Part shown: positions 1 through 8,969 of the stretch, one piece after another
Numbering within the stretch: position 1 is the stretch's first letter
Layout: the number at the start of each line of letters is the position of its first letter
NCBI GenBank assembly: GCA_022008415.1
Contig: JAIRBC010000018.1
Coordinates: forward strand, 1-64,000
DNA from: Cerina litoralis
Lineage (GTDB): Bacteria > Bacteroidota > Bacteroidia > Flavobacteriales > Flavobacteriaceae
Length of the DNA: 64,000 bases
Direction: 5' to 3'
Position numbers and translations under genes: made by a program
The notes under the pieces: generated by a model
What the model saw: the letters and a program-made list of their open reading frames with translations, nothing else
Database searches by the model: none
Told to the model about the DNA's origin: nothing

Positions 1-1032
1 ATCTGGATGTGCCGGGAAACCACAGGCCTGCCGAAAACTGAAATGGGCAAAATCCGGATCGATGTTCCTCCATTTCCTGAGAAGGTCCCACGCCGGCCTT
101 TCGCTGATAAGCAGGTACTCGTTCTCCGGTTCGGCCATTTTATTGAGGGCCGATTTGGTCACCGAAACCACCAACCGCATGGCCATTGCGCTATACAAAT
201 GTTCCAGTTCCCCTGCTTCCAAAGGGAAGGTTGCATGGTAACCCGTTACAATGGGCAGGGCCGCCGCCAACGGGTCGTTGTGGTGCATGACGGCGTAGGC
301 GCAGGCAATGGCGACATCGTTGATGATCTGGGTATAGACCGTATCCCCATAATCTATGACCGCTTTTACCTTCGGAGATTTCAGGTCCGAACTTACGATG
401 ACGTTATTGTCATTGGCATCGTTATGTACCACGCTTTTTCGTAGCTTTTTGTAACTATCCAACCGGCTTTTGAACTTTTCCTGAAAGTATGAAACGACTT
501 CCCTTTTATCTCCCGAAAATAGATCCAGGTGGTTTTCTGTCCAAAGCGATTTGGCAACGTCCCATTCCAGTTGCCTATGCGCTTCCCGATGTTCAAAACC
601 TTGCAGGGCACTGGTCAATCTTCCGCATTGCTCGCCCAAATTACAACGCAACCCATCGCGCTGTGGGTTCACAGAGCTCCAAAGCCTCCCGGATACCCAT
701 GTGAGCAGGCGCACGCTGCGTTGATTCCCAAAGGCATCGAGGAAGGATGAAACGGGGTTTCCGTTTTTGTCTTTGACTACCTTTGGAGATATCAGGTCTT
801 TTTGGTTTTTGTCGATGTAGGTAAGGAGTTGCTGTTGAAAATCCAGATAGTTTCCAACTTCTCCAGGGCGGGATATTTTAAGGATGTACCCCTCTCCATC
901 ATCTGTCCCCACCCTAAAATTGAAATCACTATCCCCCGGAAGAGGGGATACCCTTCCGCCGATGTTGAATAAATCACGAAGAAGATCTTGCGCCTTCTGG
1001 GTACTTATTCGAAGATCGGAATAATTGTCCAT
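1..1032 (-). CDS. APH-fold kinase, N-terminal part of a longer protein (3' end outside window)
   Basis: An uninterrupted frame of 344 codons starts with ATG at 1032 and leaves the window without a stop. The product has the aminoglycoside phosphotransferase / homoserine kinase II fold: a nucleotide-binding N-lobe (about residues 25-60), the Brenner catalytic loop HNDANDNN at 203-210 (His203, Asp205, Asn210) and the metal-binding IDYGD at 226-230. It then continues past the usual end of a stand-alone APH protein. In Bacteroidota this domain often heads a long polypeptide with an M23 peptidase and a class III aminotransferase; that extension is inferred from the length and cannot be seen here. 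It lies 11 nt after the SIS gene and is probably co-transcribed with it and the ROK kinase. The substrate is unknown, likely a small amino or hydroxyl compound. Confidence 0.8.
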   Translation of the reverse strand, partial: MDNYSDLRISTQKAQDLLRDLFNIGGRVSPLPGDSDFNFRVGTDDGEGYILKISRPGEVGNYLDFQQQLLTYIDKNQKDLISPKVVKDKNGNPVSSFLDAFGNQRSVRLLTWVSGRLWSSVNPQRDGLRCNLGEQCGRLTSALQGFEHREAHRQLEWDVAKSLWTENHLDLFSGDKREVVSYFQEKFKSRLDSYKKLRKSVVHNDANDNNVIVSSDLKSPKVKAVIDYGDTVYTQIINDVAIACAYAVMHHNDPLAAALPIVTGYHATFPLEAGELEHLYSAMAMRLVVSVTKSALNKMAEPENEYLLISERPAWDLLRKWRNIDPDFAHFSFRQACGFPAHPD

Positions 1033-1043
1033 ATCGTTCTCGC

Positions 1044-1613
1044 TTAATCCAACACTACGGGGTTTTCCATGAATCCGAAAGCGATCATATGGCAGATAAG
1101 CATATGGGTATCCTCCACGTATCCGTAATGCAAGGAATCAATTACAAGGGTCGTATCGGCGATTTCGGACAGTTTCCCCTTCCTCCCTCCCACCATTGCA
1201 ATGGTTTTTATGTTGTTGGTCCTAGCCCATTCAAAGGCTTTTACTAAATTCGGGGAACTACCGCTTACGCTGAGGGTAAGCACCAAATCTCCCGGATTGG
1301 CAAGCGTTTTTAACTGCTTGTAAAAAACATCGGTAAAGGTATAGTCATTGCCGATGGCCGTAATGAGCCCGGCGTTGTCGTTCAGTGAGATTACTTTGAC
1401 CCTTTTTTCCAGCGCATCGCCTGCACCTTTCACCATATCCGTTGCAAAATGGGACATACTCATAGCGCTACCCCCATTGCCGAAAACCAAAATTTGATTT
1501 CCAGATTGTATCGTTTGGCTTATCTGTCCAAATAAATTGTTTACGTCGGCAGGAGATATGCTATCCAATACCCGCTTATAATTATCGAGATATTTCTTAA
1601 AGTAATTTTCCAT
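1044..1613 (-). CDS. SIS-domain phosphosugar isomerase, GmhA-like
   Basis: This 189-residue cytoplasmic protein is a single SIS domain of the size of sedoheptulose-7-phosphate isomerase GmhA. The phosphosugar-binding segments are visible: a glycine/serine loop FGNGGSA near residue 43 and SVSGSSPN near 114. Family members interconvert phosphorylated ketoses and aldoses or bind phosphosugars. It lies 5 nt downstream of the ROK kinase gene and 11 nt upstream of the APH-kinase gene, so the three are probably one transcript. That order suggests that a sugar phosphorylated by the ROK protein is isomerised here. The context contains no LPS heptose genes, so assignment as true GmhA is not supported. 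The SIS fold is certain; the substrate is not. Confidence 0.85.
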   Translation of the reverse strand: MENYFKKYLDNYKRVLDSISPADVNNLFGQISQTIQSGNQILVFGNGGSAMSMSHFATDMVKGAGDALEKRVKVISLNDNAGLITAIGNDYTFTDVFYKQLKTLANPGDLVLTLSVSGSSPNLVKAFEWARTNNIKTIAMVGGRKGKLSEIADTTLVIDSLHYGYVEDTHMLICHMIAFGFMENPVVLD

Positions 1614-1618
1614 TCGTT

Positions 1619-2575
1619 CTATTTCGTGTGGTTTGTTCTTTGTATGCTTTTGGATGCGTGCACTACGGCTCCATAGGGAACTGCCATTTCTTTTAGTTTA
1701 GTTGTTTGTATCAAGGGAAGCTTGTCTTTCATTGTCGCCATCAGATAGTTGGGGAGAAATGCTTGTAATGTAGAAGTAAGATAAGTTCCCAAATTTGATA
1801 GCCCACCTCCAATAACTATAATTTCGGGATTGACCAAGTGGATTACATGCGACAGCCCAAAGGCCAGGTCATCAATAGTGTCGTCCAACACTTTCTTGGC
1901 CCCAGTATCCCCTGCCGCTATGGCTTCCATAAGATTTTTACTACAATCGGTTTTGTTGGTTCGGGTTAATTTATTCAAAATCGAGGAGGGATCATTGGCG
2001 ATATAAGCTTCGAGCTTTTTATTCAAAGCCCATCCGGAACAGCTAGATTCTACGATGTCTCCCTCTGTTTTGGAAAGTCTGACGTGCCCAATTTCGCATT
2101 CGGTGGGGTCCGCGCCGTGATAAAGGTCACCATCGATGACAAATCCACCACCCACACCACTGCCCAGGGTGATATAAAATACACGATTGTATTTTGCGCC
2201 CGCCCCTAACGTCGCTTCCCCCAATGCGGCAATATTGGCGTCGTTATCTACAAAGGTGGGGATATTCGTCAAGTCTTCGACCCAAGCTTTTAAATTGATA
2301 CTGTCCCATCCCTGTACGTGAAAAGATTGGTATATTTCGCCCGTCTTCTGATTTACGGGGCCTCCAAAACCCACGCCGACACTTTCAATGGGGTACTTGG
2401 ACACCAAGGTCGCAATCCGACTTCTCAAACCTTCAAGGATAATGGAGTTTTGCTTGCTGTCCCCCACTAAAAAGTTGAGGCACTCCAGTAAATTATAGTC
2501 AGAATCGGTTACGCATAACTGTATTTTGGTACCCCCGATCTCGATTCCCAAATATTTCCCTTTTGCTTGCTCCAC
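1619..2575 (-). CDS. ROK family sugar kinase-like protein, zinc motif degenerate
   Basis: A 318-residue ROK protein. The N-terminal ATP phosphate-binding loop (IEIGGTKIQL, 11-20), the catalytic Asp-containing DNDAN (110-114), the GSGVGGG loop (138-144) and His164 of the EIGH motif are all present, so ATP binding and sugar phosphorylation look possible. The usual CxCGxxGCxE zinc cluster that follows EIGH is missing: only one cysteine (Cys179) remains in that region. The zinc site stabilises the sugar site in most ROK kinases, so this protein belongs to a divergent zinc-less branch or has altered specificity. It has no helix-turn-helix, so it is not a NagC/Mlc-type repressor. It is first in an operon with the SIS isomerase and APH-kinase genes. 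Confidence 0.85.
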   Translation of the reverse strand: MEQAKGKYLGIEIGGTKIQLCVTDSDYNLLECLNFLVGDSKQNSIILEGLRSRIATLVSKYPIESVGVGFGGPVNQKTGEIYQSFHVQGWDSINLKAWVEDLTNIPTFVDNDANIAALGEATLGAGAKYNRVFYITLGSGVGGGFVIDGDLYHGADPTECEIGHVRLSKTEGDIVESSCSGWALNKKLEAYIANDPSSILNKLTRTNKTDCSKNLMEAIAAGDTGAKKVLDDTIDDLAFGLSHVIHLVNPEIIVIGGGLSNLGTYLTSTLQAFLPNYLMATMKDKLPLIQTTKLKEMAVPYGAVVHASKSIQRTNHTK

Positions 2576-2821
2576 GCTGATTGTGCTTTGATTTCATTTA
2601 AAGGCTAAAATTACATTTTTTTGGAACAATCTACTTACTACTCTTACCCGGGTATGGTATCTTATACTTACAGGAAGTCAGTGACGACTCTAATAGAAAG
2701 ATTTGATTTAAAAAAACTAGGGAATGTAACCATGGGGATGCCCGTATTGGACCAAGAGACTTTTAGGTCTCTAGTAAGCCCAACGGGGCATCTAAATTAG
2801 GGGTACGGCAGTGAACTGGAT

Positions 2822-3856
2822 TTATTGGGTTTTCCTGATCATAAAATCTACAAAGCTCTCCCCGCTTGGATCGTGGTAATCCCCATAGGAAACCACATTG
2901 GGAATACCAATACTATCTCCCCATTCCTTTAGGGTACGGGCGTGAAACGAATGATGGTTCAGGATATTGGCCTTTGTAGGTTTTACTACTGGTGTTTGCG
3001 GATTGGAAACCCAAAATTCAGGGTCGTCCGTACTCATCATAGCCAACATATCAACTTTTTGTCTATATGAATTTACACGGTCCGAAGAAAATTCGTTTAA
3101 TGAGTCCATCCCATAAAATGAATTAAATCTCGGAATCATGTCGGGATCCTCTAGAAAATATTCGTCCCAAGTAAAATTGTACGGGGTAAAAATATCGGTT
3201 TCGTACCGCTCTAGATCGTAAGAGGCCTGGGTTGCTTTAACAGCTATGCCCTTAACTCGCGTAGATTGTTGAAATACAGGGTCGGGGTCCGATGGGTCTG
3301 CCATATCATCGGAAAACGCCAACCACTCCGAAGTGCCCCCTCCGGCAGAACTACCGCAAAGTACTATATTGTTTTTATGGATGTTAAGCGCATTGCTGAT
3401 AGACCGGATATACTGTAAACAACGTTTGCTGTCGTTTAAAGGTTTTAACACCCCGTCCTTGTCGCCATCAAATGCCAAAAGACGGTAATTTATAGATGCG
3501 AACGCTATGTTATTGGTCAACAAGGTTCTAATTTCGCTGGGAAAATCCCAACTGCCGTTCCACATTACGGAATATGGATTCTCTTTTTCGCCCCCTAAAA
3601 AACCACCCCCGTGAATGTATATTACCAATGGCGTTGGCCCTATTGAATTTGGTATAAAAATGTCAAAGGTGTTTTCTGGATATGGTCCATAGGAAATGTC
3701 TTTTGAAAATTTCGCATCAATTCCGTTCAACGCTATGGGTGATGGACTAAATTCCAAGTTGGTGTTTTCTATCTCTTGTCCGTTAATATTGTCATTTTTA
3801 TTGCAGGATTGTAAAAACAATAAGGCGATAAAAATCAATAACAGTTTGCGTTCCAT
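2822..3856 (-). CDS. Lipoprotein alpha/beta-hydrolase (carboxylesterase-like)
   Basis: A 344-residue secreted esterase-type protein. A lipoprotein signal peptide ends at Cys18 (FLQSC). The oxyanion-hole HGGG is at 82-85 and the nucleophile elbow GSSAG at 168-172 (Ser170). A late His in DYHDPSGE is a plausible catalytic histidine. This arrangement is typical of hormone-sensitive-lipase/BD-FAE-type esterases, which often remove acetyl or other acyl groups from polysaccharides. It stands alone between the ROK operon and a GH2 gene, so an accessory role in glycan deacylation is an inference from the neighbourhood. It is cell-surface or periplasm anchored. Hydrolase fold and lipidation are well supported; the substrate is unknown. 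Confidence 0.85.
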   Translation of the reverse strand: MERKLLLIFIALLFLQSCNKNDNINGQEIENTNLEFSPSPIALNGIDAKFSKDISYGPYPENTFDIFIPNSIGPTPLVIYIHGGGFLGGEKENPYSVMWNGSWDFPSEIRTLLTNNIAFASINYRLLAFDGDKDGVLKPLNDSKRCLQYIRSISNALNIHKNNIVLCGSSAGGGTSEWLAFSDDMADPSDPDPVFQQSTRVKGIAVKATQASYDLERYETDIFTPYNFTWDEYFLEDPDMIPRFNSFYGMDSLNEFSSDRVNSYRQKVDMLAMMSTDDPEFWVSNPQTPVVKPTKANILNHHSFHARTLKEWGDSIGIPNVVSYGDYHDPSGESFVDFMIRKTQ

Positions 3857-4064
3857 TTGCTTCCATTTATATTTTTAGACAAACAAATTGGGAAAAGGTT
3901 TAAAGATTGTGATGAATCTTTTGCCATCCGTAGTAAATCTGACTTTCATTTCCCCGGTGGTCCTGGCAGGTGAGAGTTTAAATGGATAGTTCTTGAAAAA
4001 AGGTATATGGGTTTTAAGGATGTCGGATTCATGGTGAACCCTAGAAATAAAATGATCACTATGG

Positions 4065-4388
4065 GTGCCAAGCCCTCAAAAGCAGATAAAAACTATGTAT
4101 TTAGTTGGTTTCGACAAATCTATTCCCTTATTTAATGACATCCTTACACCTATAACCATTTTATCGGTTCTGATCCTGGTGGCGATGGGTGAAAATTTCG
4201 GACAAATATTCGACGGGAATGAGAACTGGTCCGGCGTGATGCCGGCCGCTGCAATCGGTGCAAGAGGAAACACCGCAATGAAAAGGACCTTGTACGACCG
4301 TTATGCCCAAATGGACCTTGCCCACCCAGGATACTTCCTGGCGGTGGGTTCTAATATCAGGAGCCTTTTTAAGGAAGTCAAAGTGTGA
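4065..4388 (+). pseudogene. Possible decayed gene fragment, C-terminal part
   Basis: A 107-codon frame whose first third reads as chance sequence but whose last ~60 residues (from about position 47) look like a real protein end, with the runs AAAIGARGNTAMKR and LAHPGYFLAVG. There is no signal peptide and no clear start, and the upstream 200 bases contain no continuation in the same frame. I read it as the surviving 3' end of a lost gene rather than an expressed small protein. I do not recognise the family. It lies 100 nt before the GH2 gene. Confidence 0.3.
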
Positions 4389-4425
4389 GACTTTTATAAC
4401 TTTGCTCCATACTTTTAATATTTGT

Positions 4426-4476
4426 TAAACCGATTTTAATACTTTTATCGTTGCGGAGAAATTGCCTAAACCGATT
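4426..4476 (+). promoter_or_regulatory. Direct repeat of TAAACCGATT upstream of GH2 gene
   Basis: Two identical 10-mers, TAAACCGATT at 4426-4435 and 4467-4476, are 41 bp apart (start to start), and the second ends 11 nt before the GH2 start codon. The spacing is about four helical turns, which suits a DNA-looping or dimeric regulator. A related palindrome, AACCGATCGGTT, occurs at about 51369-51380. No regulator can be assigned. Confidence 0.35.
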
Positions 4477-4487
4477 AAAAACAAACT

Positions 4488-6332
4488 ATGAAAACTTATA
4501 AAATAGCATTTCTTGCCATTTTCCTTTCAATTTCATTCCTCTCGGCTCAGGAAGATTTAATTACAAATATTGATAGTAGAAAAAAAGTTTCATTGAATGG
4601 AACCTGGAACTACATCATAGATCCCTACAATACTGGTTTTCTCGATTATCACCTCAAGGAGAGACAGGAAGACGACAGGGAAGCATATTGGCAGGATCCC
4701 ACAATAAAAGATAAAACGGAAAGAATAGAGCATGGGTATCAAATGCCCTATACCATACAAGTTCCCGGAGACTGGAATTCGCAAGACGAGAAGTTTCTAT
4801 ATTACGAAGGCACTGTATGGTATCAAAGAAACTTTGATCTGGATGTGGCACAGGACGAACGGGTATACCTATATTTCGGTGCAGTAAATTACGAAACACA
4901 CGTTTATTTAAATGGAAAAAAGCTAGGTACGCATAATGGAGGGTTTACTGCTTTTAATTTTGAGATTCCCAAGGATGTTTTAAAGGAAAAAGATAATTTC
5001 CTTGTCGTTATGGTTAATAACACAAGGAAAAAGAATGAAATCCCCTCACTAAATCTAGACTGGTGGAATTTTGGTGGAATTACCCGTAACGTGTCCCTGG
5101 TTATTGTTCCAGAGAAATTTATCCAAAGTTATTCCATTAATTTAGATCAGGATCAAGATATCCAATCTTCAAAGAAGAGAAATAGATTTAAGATTGAAGG
5201 AACGGTACATTTAAATAAACCTGTTCCCTTTTCAATAGTTACTGTGGAAATTCCAGCGCTTAAATTACACGAGGAATATAAAGTAGAGGGAGATTCTTGC
5301 CGTTTTAACTTTGAAGTAAAAGACCTTAAATTATGGGCGCCGGGGAGCCCCAAACTATACCAAGTGGCCATCCGTATGGGGGAAGAAGAATTAAAAGAGA
5401 ATATTGGGTTTCGCAAAATTGAGACTTCCGGGAAGGATGTTTTATTGAACGGGGAACCCATTTTTCTAAGAGGAGTCTGTATCCACGAAGAGATTCCCCA
5501 GGATATGAGAAGAGCATACAGCAGAGAGGATGCTTTGACGCTACTTGGTTGGGCGGTGGATTTGAATGCAAACATGGTGCGACTGGCACACTATCCACAC
5601 AACGAGAATATGGTCAAAATAGCCGACTCACTTGGGCTTATGGTATGGTCTGAAATTCCCGTCTATTGGGCACTTAATTTTGAAAGTGATGAAGTTTTGA
5701 AAAATGCTAAAACACAATTGGAAGAGATGATTTCCAGAGACAAAAATAGAGCATCGGTGGTAATATGGTCCGTAGGTAATGAGACCCCAGTGAGTGCAAC
5801 CCGTACAGAATTCATGAAAGAACTTATTTTTAAATCGAAGGAATTGGACGATACCCGTTTGGTGTCCGCAGCCCTTCAGGTCCATAACATTGACGGTACA
5901 TTTATTATAGACGATCCTCTTGGGGAATTCACCGATATAGTTTCTGTCAATGAATATCTCGGATGGTACGGAGGCCTTCCCGATGATGCCCAAACAGCAA
6001 AATGGGAAGTTACCTACGACAAGCCCTTGTTTTTCAGTGAAACAGGGGCAGGTGCAAAAGGTGGTTTTCATGCGGACAAAACAACACGTTGGAGTGAGGA
6101 ATATCAAGCTTGGTTCTTTGAAGAGCAGATCAAAATGATGAAAAGAATGCCCGATAACTACTGTGGAATAGCACCTTGGATCCTGACCGATTTTAGGTCA
6201 CCTAGACGAAATAACCCGGAATATCAGGAGGGATGGAATAGAAAGGGGCTAATTGATGATAAAGGGAATAAAAAGGAAGCTTTTTACGTTCTAGAGGATT
6301 ACTATGATGAAATAGAAGCAAGACAAGATTAA
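4488..6332 (+). CDS. Secreted glycoside hydrolase family 2 (beta-glucuronidase/beta-galactosidase-like)
   Basis: A 614-residue retaining glycosidase with a cleavable signal peptide ending near SLSAQ (residue 21). It has the GH2 order: sugar-binding jelly roll (about 30-205), immunoglobulin-like sandwich (about 210-310), then a TIM barrel. The acid/base Asn431-Glu432 (SVGNETP) and the nucleophile Glu518 (FFSETG) are both present. The NEYLGWYGG and WSEEYQ segments, and a length near 600, resemble beta-glucuronidase UidA more than the 1000-residue LacZ type, but exact specificity cannot be read from sequence. It is monocistronic, in the periplasm or outer membrane space. Two direct repeats just upstream suggest regulation separate from the AraC regulon further on. 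Confidence 0.9.
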   Translation: MKTYKIAFLAIFLSISFLSAQEDLITNIDSRKKVSLNGTWNYIIDPYNTGFLDYHLKERQEDDREAYWQDPTIKDKTERIEHGYQMPYTIQVPGDWNSQDEKFLYYEGTVWYQRNFDLDVAQDERVYLYFGAVNYETHVYLNGKKLGTHNGGFTAFNFEIPKDVLKEKDNFLVVMVNNTRKKNEIPSLNLDWWNFGGITRNVSLVIVPEKFIQSYSINLDQDQDIQSSKKRNRFKIEGTVHLNKPVPFSIVTVEIPALKLHEEYKVEGDSCRFNFEVKDLKLWAPGSPKLYQVAIRMGEEELKENIGFRKIETSGKDVLLNGEPIFLRGVCIHEEIPQDMRRAYSREDALTLLGWAVDLNANMVRLAHYPHNENMVKIADSLGLMVWSEIPVYWALNFESDEVLKNAKTQLEEMISRDKNRASVVIWSVGNETPVSATRTEFMKELIFKSKELDDTRLVSAALQVHNIDGTFIIDDPLGEFTDIVSVNEYLGWYGGLPDDAQTAKWEVTYDKPLFFSETGAGAKGGFHADKTTRWSEEYQAWFFEEQIKMMKRMPDNYCGIAPWILTDFRSPRRNNPEYQEGWNRKGLIDDKGNKKEAFYVLEDYYDEIEARQD

Positions 6333-6361
6333 TTTTTGTGTTTTTTCCGCAACACATTTAA

Positions 6362-6450
6362 TCGTCCCTAGAAAGTAAAGAATATCTGGATTTTGGAAAG
6401 TCCCTATGACGGTGGGGTTAAATGCCCCGGATTAAATGGTCATTGATGTG
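6362..6450. repeat. Degenerate dispersed repeat, copy 1
   Basis: A stretch beginning GTCCCTAGAAAGTAA, 30 bases after the GH2 stop, aligns loosely with 10255-10333 and in part with 13971-14010. Shared blocks are GAAAGTAA, a TTGGAAAG-like block, GGTGGGGTTAA, CCNGATT and GGTCAT, in the same order. It is diverged and non-coding. Confidence 0.4.
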
Positions 6451-6472
6451 GCATGTCGGAAGGTAAATTTTG

Positions 6473-7906
6473 TTACTCCCCTCTTTCATAGATCCACTTT
6501 GTGAAGAATCCGTGCAGATTGCGGCCTGTTGATTCTTCCATTGCCTTCTGAAAATCAAGGGTATTCACAGACCTACCAAAATATTTTTGGCTATAAAATT
6601 TTATCCCATCCCAAAAATCTTTTTCTCCCAATTCCATCCTGAGCAGATGCAACACATATGCCCCCTTGAAATATACGAGATTGCGATCTTCTCTTGTGGG
6701 ATTGGACCAATCGGAGAATACCAGGGCTTTATCCTTTCCTCCGTCCTTAATAGATTCATAGACCTTTCGGTAAGAATTTATGTCCGATTCGTACTTTTCT
6801 TTGCCAAATATATGCTCGTTGAAGGCGGCCGACATAAATGTAGCCATCCCCTCGTTCAACCAAAAATGATTCCAGTTCTCACAGGTAATCATGTTCCCCC
6901 ACCATTGGTGTGCCAACTCGTGGGATATGAGATTAGTTTCCGTAGGGTCTTTCATTACCAATCTGCCATAAGATTTTTTTAATACCGAGAACCCCGACAT
7001 TTCCTGATAGTGATTACCGATAAGTATTTGGGAATAAGAGTCCTGGACATATGGTACCCCCGATTTCTCCTCAAAAAAGTTGACCATTTCTCCCGTTCTT
7101 TGAAAAATCATTTCAAGTTTTTCGGGAGTATAGCCAGACCCGTAGTAATTCAGAATGATCTTCCCATGGGTATCTTGGGATTTATTAAATGATCCTATTG
7201 CAAATCCGTAGGTATAGGAGGGGGATTCATAGTCCTGTACCCATGAGTATCGGGTGCTGCCTCCATTTTCGGATGTATGTGCCAATGTTCCGCTAGCGAT
7301 ACATTGTTTTGTAGAGGGAATAAATAAATCAATCTTGAATTTTGCCCTATCATTTGGGGAGTCGTTGCATACCATCCACTGACTGGTCGAAAAAACGGTA
7401 TAGACCTCCTTATTTTCGGGAACAAAAAGGATGCCATTAGTAGGACTTCCGGAATAGGCTATTTGGATGTGGTTCTCTCGTTCGTGCCTTTTGTCCAAAG
7501 CGACAAATACTTCCTTGTTTTTTTGCTCAAATCCGACAACATTTTCACCCGTGATCTTCGCTATTTTAAGATTCCCACAATCGAAAACCACCTCCTTTGC
7601 GTCCATGTCTATAAGGAAATCAATGTCAACGGTCCCTACTAGGCTTTTATTATCAATGTCTGTCCTAAGTATCAATGCGTAACTTAAAACATCTAGGTCA
7701 TCAATTTTTGGTGTCTTTTGGGAAGATGCAACAAACCCGGAACAGCAGGTGAATAAAAAGGTAAGGATAACAGTTGAGAAAAGATGCAATTTGCTAATTG
7801 GACATGTCACGTTGATTTCGCCGTTTTGAAGGTTTTTATGATGTAGATGGAATACGAATTTAATATTTTTTTGGTTAGATTTTTTTATTGCCTTAAAACG
7901 ACCCAC
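6473..7906 (-). CDS. M1-family zinc metallopeptidase (aminopeptidase-like), secreted
   Basis: A gluzincin metallopeptidase of up to 477 residues. The zinc motif HELAHQWWG has His329, Glu330 and His333, and the third ligand Glu352 lies in NEGMATF. The canonical M1 substrate loop GAMEN is replaced by QEMSG (301-305), as in M1-like Bacteroidota proteins, so a classic aminopeptidase activity is not assured. The C-terminal HEAT-like domain of large M1 enzymes is absent; only the N-terminal beta domain and catalytic domain are present. The start is uncertain. The hydrophobic signal (about 40-57) is preceded by a long atypical leader, so a non-ATG start near residue 33-40 is likely. A frameshifted partial copy of its 5' end lies at 15285-15615. 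Confidence 0.85.
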   Translation of the reverse strand: MGRFKAIKKSNQKNIKFVFHLHHKNLQNGEINVTCPISKLHLFSTVILTFLFTCCSGFVASSQKTPKIDDLDVLSYALILRTDIDNKSLVGTVDIDFLIDMDAKEVVFDCGNLKIAKITGENVVGFEQKNKEVFVALDKRHERENHIQIAYSGSPTNGILFVPENKEVYTVFSTSQWMVCNDSPNDRAKFKIDLFIPSTKQCIASGTLAHTSENGGSTRYSWVQDYESPSYTYGFAIGSFNKSQDTHGKIILNYYGSGYTPEKLEMIFQRTGEMVNFFEEKSGVPYVQDSYSQILIGNHYQEMSGFSVLKKSYGRLVMKDPTETNLISHELAHQWWGNMITCENWNHFWLNEGMATFMSAAFNEHIFGKEKYESDINSYRKVYESIKDGGKDKALVFSDWSNPTREDRNLVYFKGAYVLHLLRMELGEKDFWDGIKFYSQKYFGRSVNTLDFQKAMEESTGRNLHGFFTKWIYERGE

Positions 7907-8102
7907 GTAAAACGAAAATCAACGGTAAAACACTTTTCATCTCACGAAGCTTGGCTATATTAAACTAAAGACATAGTTTAAACTAATAATTTAGTTATAT
8001 ATTTGACCTTGGACTATTTTTATGGGTCTTGAATCCTTCTATGGACAACTACCGTATTCCTACGTTTTATGACCAAATAATTCCTTAGCACAAACGAACC
8101 TT

Positions 8103-8969
8103 ATGTTGCGATTGGCCTTTATTACTTTCCTAATAGTTTCCATGAGTGCTTGTAAGAGTCCGGGAAATAAACGGCTAAACGTCCTCCTCGTGGGCAATAG
8201 CAGTATTTATTACAACAATATGCCAACAATGCTCGAGTATATAGCACATGAAAACGGACAGGACTTAAAAACAAAATTGATCGCGTATGGAGGATATACT
8301 TTACAGGATCATTTGAACGATGGAACTATTGAAAAAACGCTTGATTCCTTGAGCTGGGATTTTGTAATTCTTAACGAACAAAGTACTTTGGGAGAGCATT
8401 TCATGGTGGACGGTCTTCGCAGGGTTAAGGAAAGTAATTCGTTTTACGGGACGGTTAGAAAATTTGTTTCCAAAATCAACAAATCCGGGGCTGAAACTGT
8501 AGTTCTCTCATTGTACCCAAGAAAAAATTCCCCGAAATCGGATGGGGAAACCTTGGACTATTCGTATATGAAAATTGCTAAAGAGTTGGACATTGGACTT
8601 TCACCGGTAAGCTACACGTGGAGAGATATTCTAAAAGTGAGAAGCAATTGGCAAATCTATCGGGAAGATAACCTACACCCTACACCTCTTGGTTCGTTTA
8701 TTACCGCCACTACGCTTTACTCTACCTTAACCAATAGCAAGAGTATGTTTTTAGAAGGGGAAATAACGGGGCCATTAATTGAAGAGTTTGATGGAACTAT
8801 CCATCTGGATTCAATAGTCAGTTCAATAAAAGTGGACAAGTCCAAATCTCAAATAATAAACGAATTAGCATACCAAAATGTGAAAAACCTAAGTGAATCG
8901 GGCGGATATTTTCGTTTGGCAAAACCAGTTCAAATCTTCACCAAAGATTCCACAAATCTTAATTTATGA
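8103..8969 (+). CDS. SGNH/GDSL-type hydrolase lipoprotein
   Basis: A 288-residue lipoprotein (lipobox MSAC, Cys17). SGNH block I is seen as GNSSIYYNN (31-39), giving a likely nucleophile at Ser33/34. Block V is DNLHP (Asp189, His192), giving the acid and base. Such enzymes are esterases acting on acyl or acetyl groups of glycans or lipids. The downstream gene overlaps its stop by 4 nt, so the two are co-transcribed and translationally coupled. It also resembles DUF4886-type SGNH proteins of Bacteroidota. The esterase fold is well supported; the substrate is unknown. Confidence 0.8.
   Translation: MLRLAFITFLIVSMSACKSPGNKRLNVLLVGNSSIYYNNMPTMLEYIAHENGQDLKTKLIAYGGYTLQDHLNDGTIEKTLDSLSWDFVILNEQSTLGEHFMVDGLRRVKESNSFYGTVRKFVSKINKSGAETVVLSLYPRKNSPKSDGETLDYSYMKIAKELDIGLSPVSYTWRDILKVRSNWQIYREDNLHPTPLGSFITATTLYSTLTNSKSMFLEGEITGPLIEEFDGTIHLDSIVSSIKVDKSKSQIINELAYQNVKNLSESGGYFRLAKPVQIFTKDSTNLNL

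Larger units (their letters stand above)
3857..4487. other. Intergenic region with coding-like fragment and direct repeats
   Basis: About 630 bases between the divergent esterase and GH2 genes. The only frame with protein-like composition is 4065-4388, listed separately. Two TAAACCGATT copies lie next to the GH2 start. I see no terminator or RNA gene. Confidence 0.5.

Noticed and set aside
7-444. Plus-strand open frame of 145 codons at the left edge
   Set aside because: It is a shadow of the better-supported minus-strand APH-fold kinase; the Brenner motif and IDYGD lie on the opposite strand.
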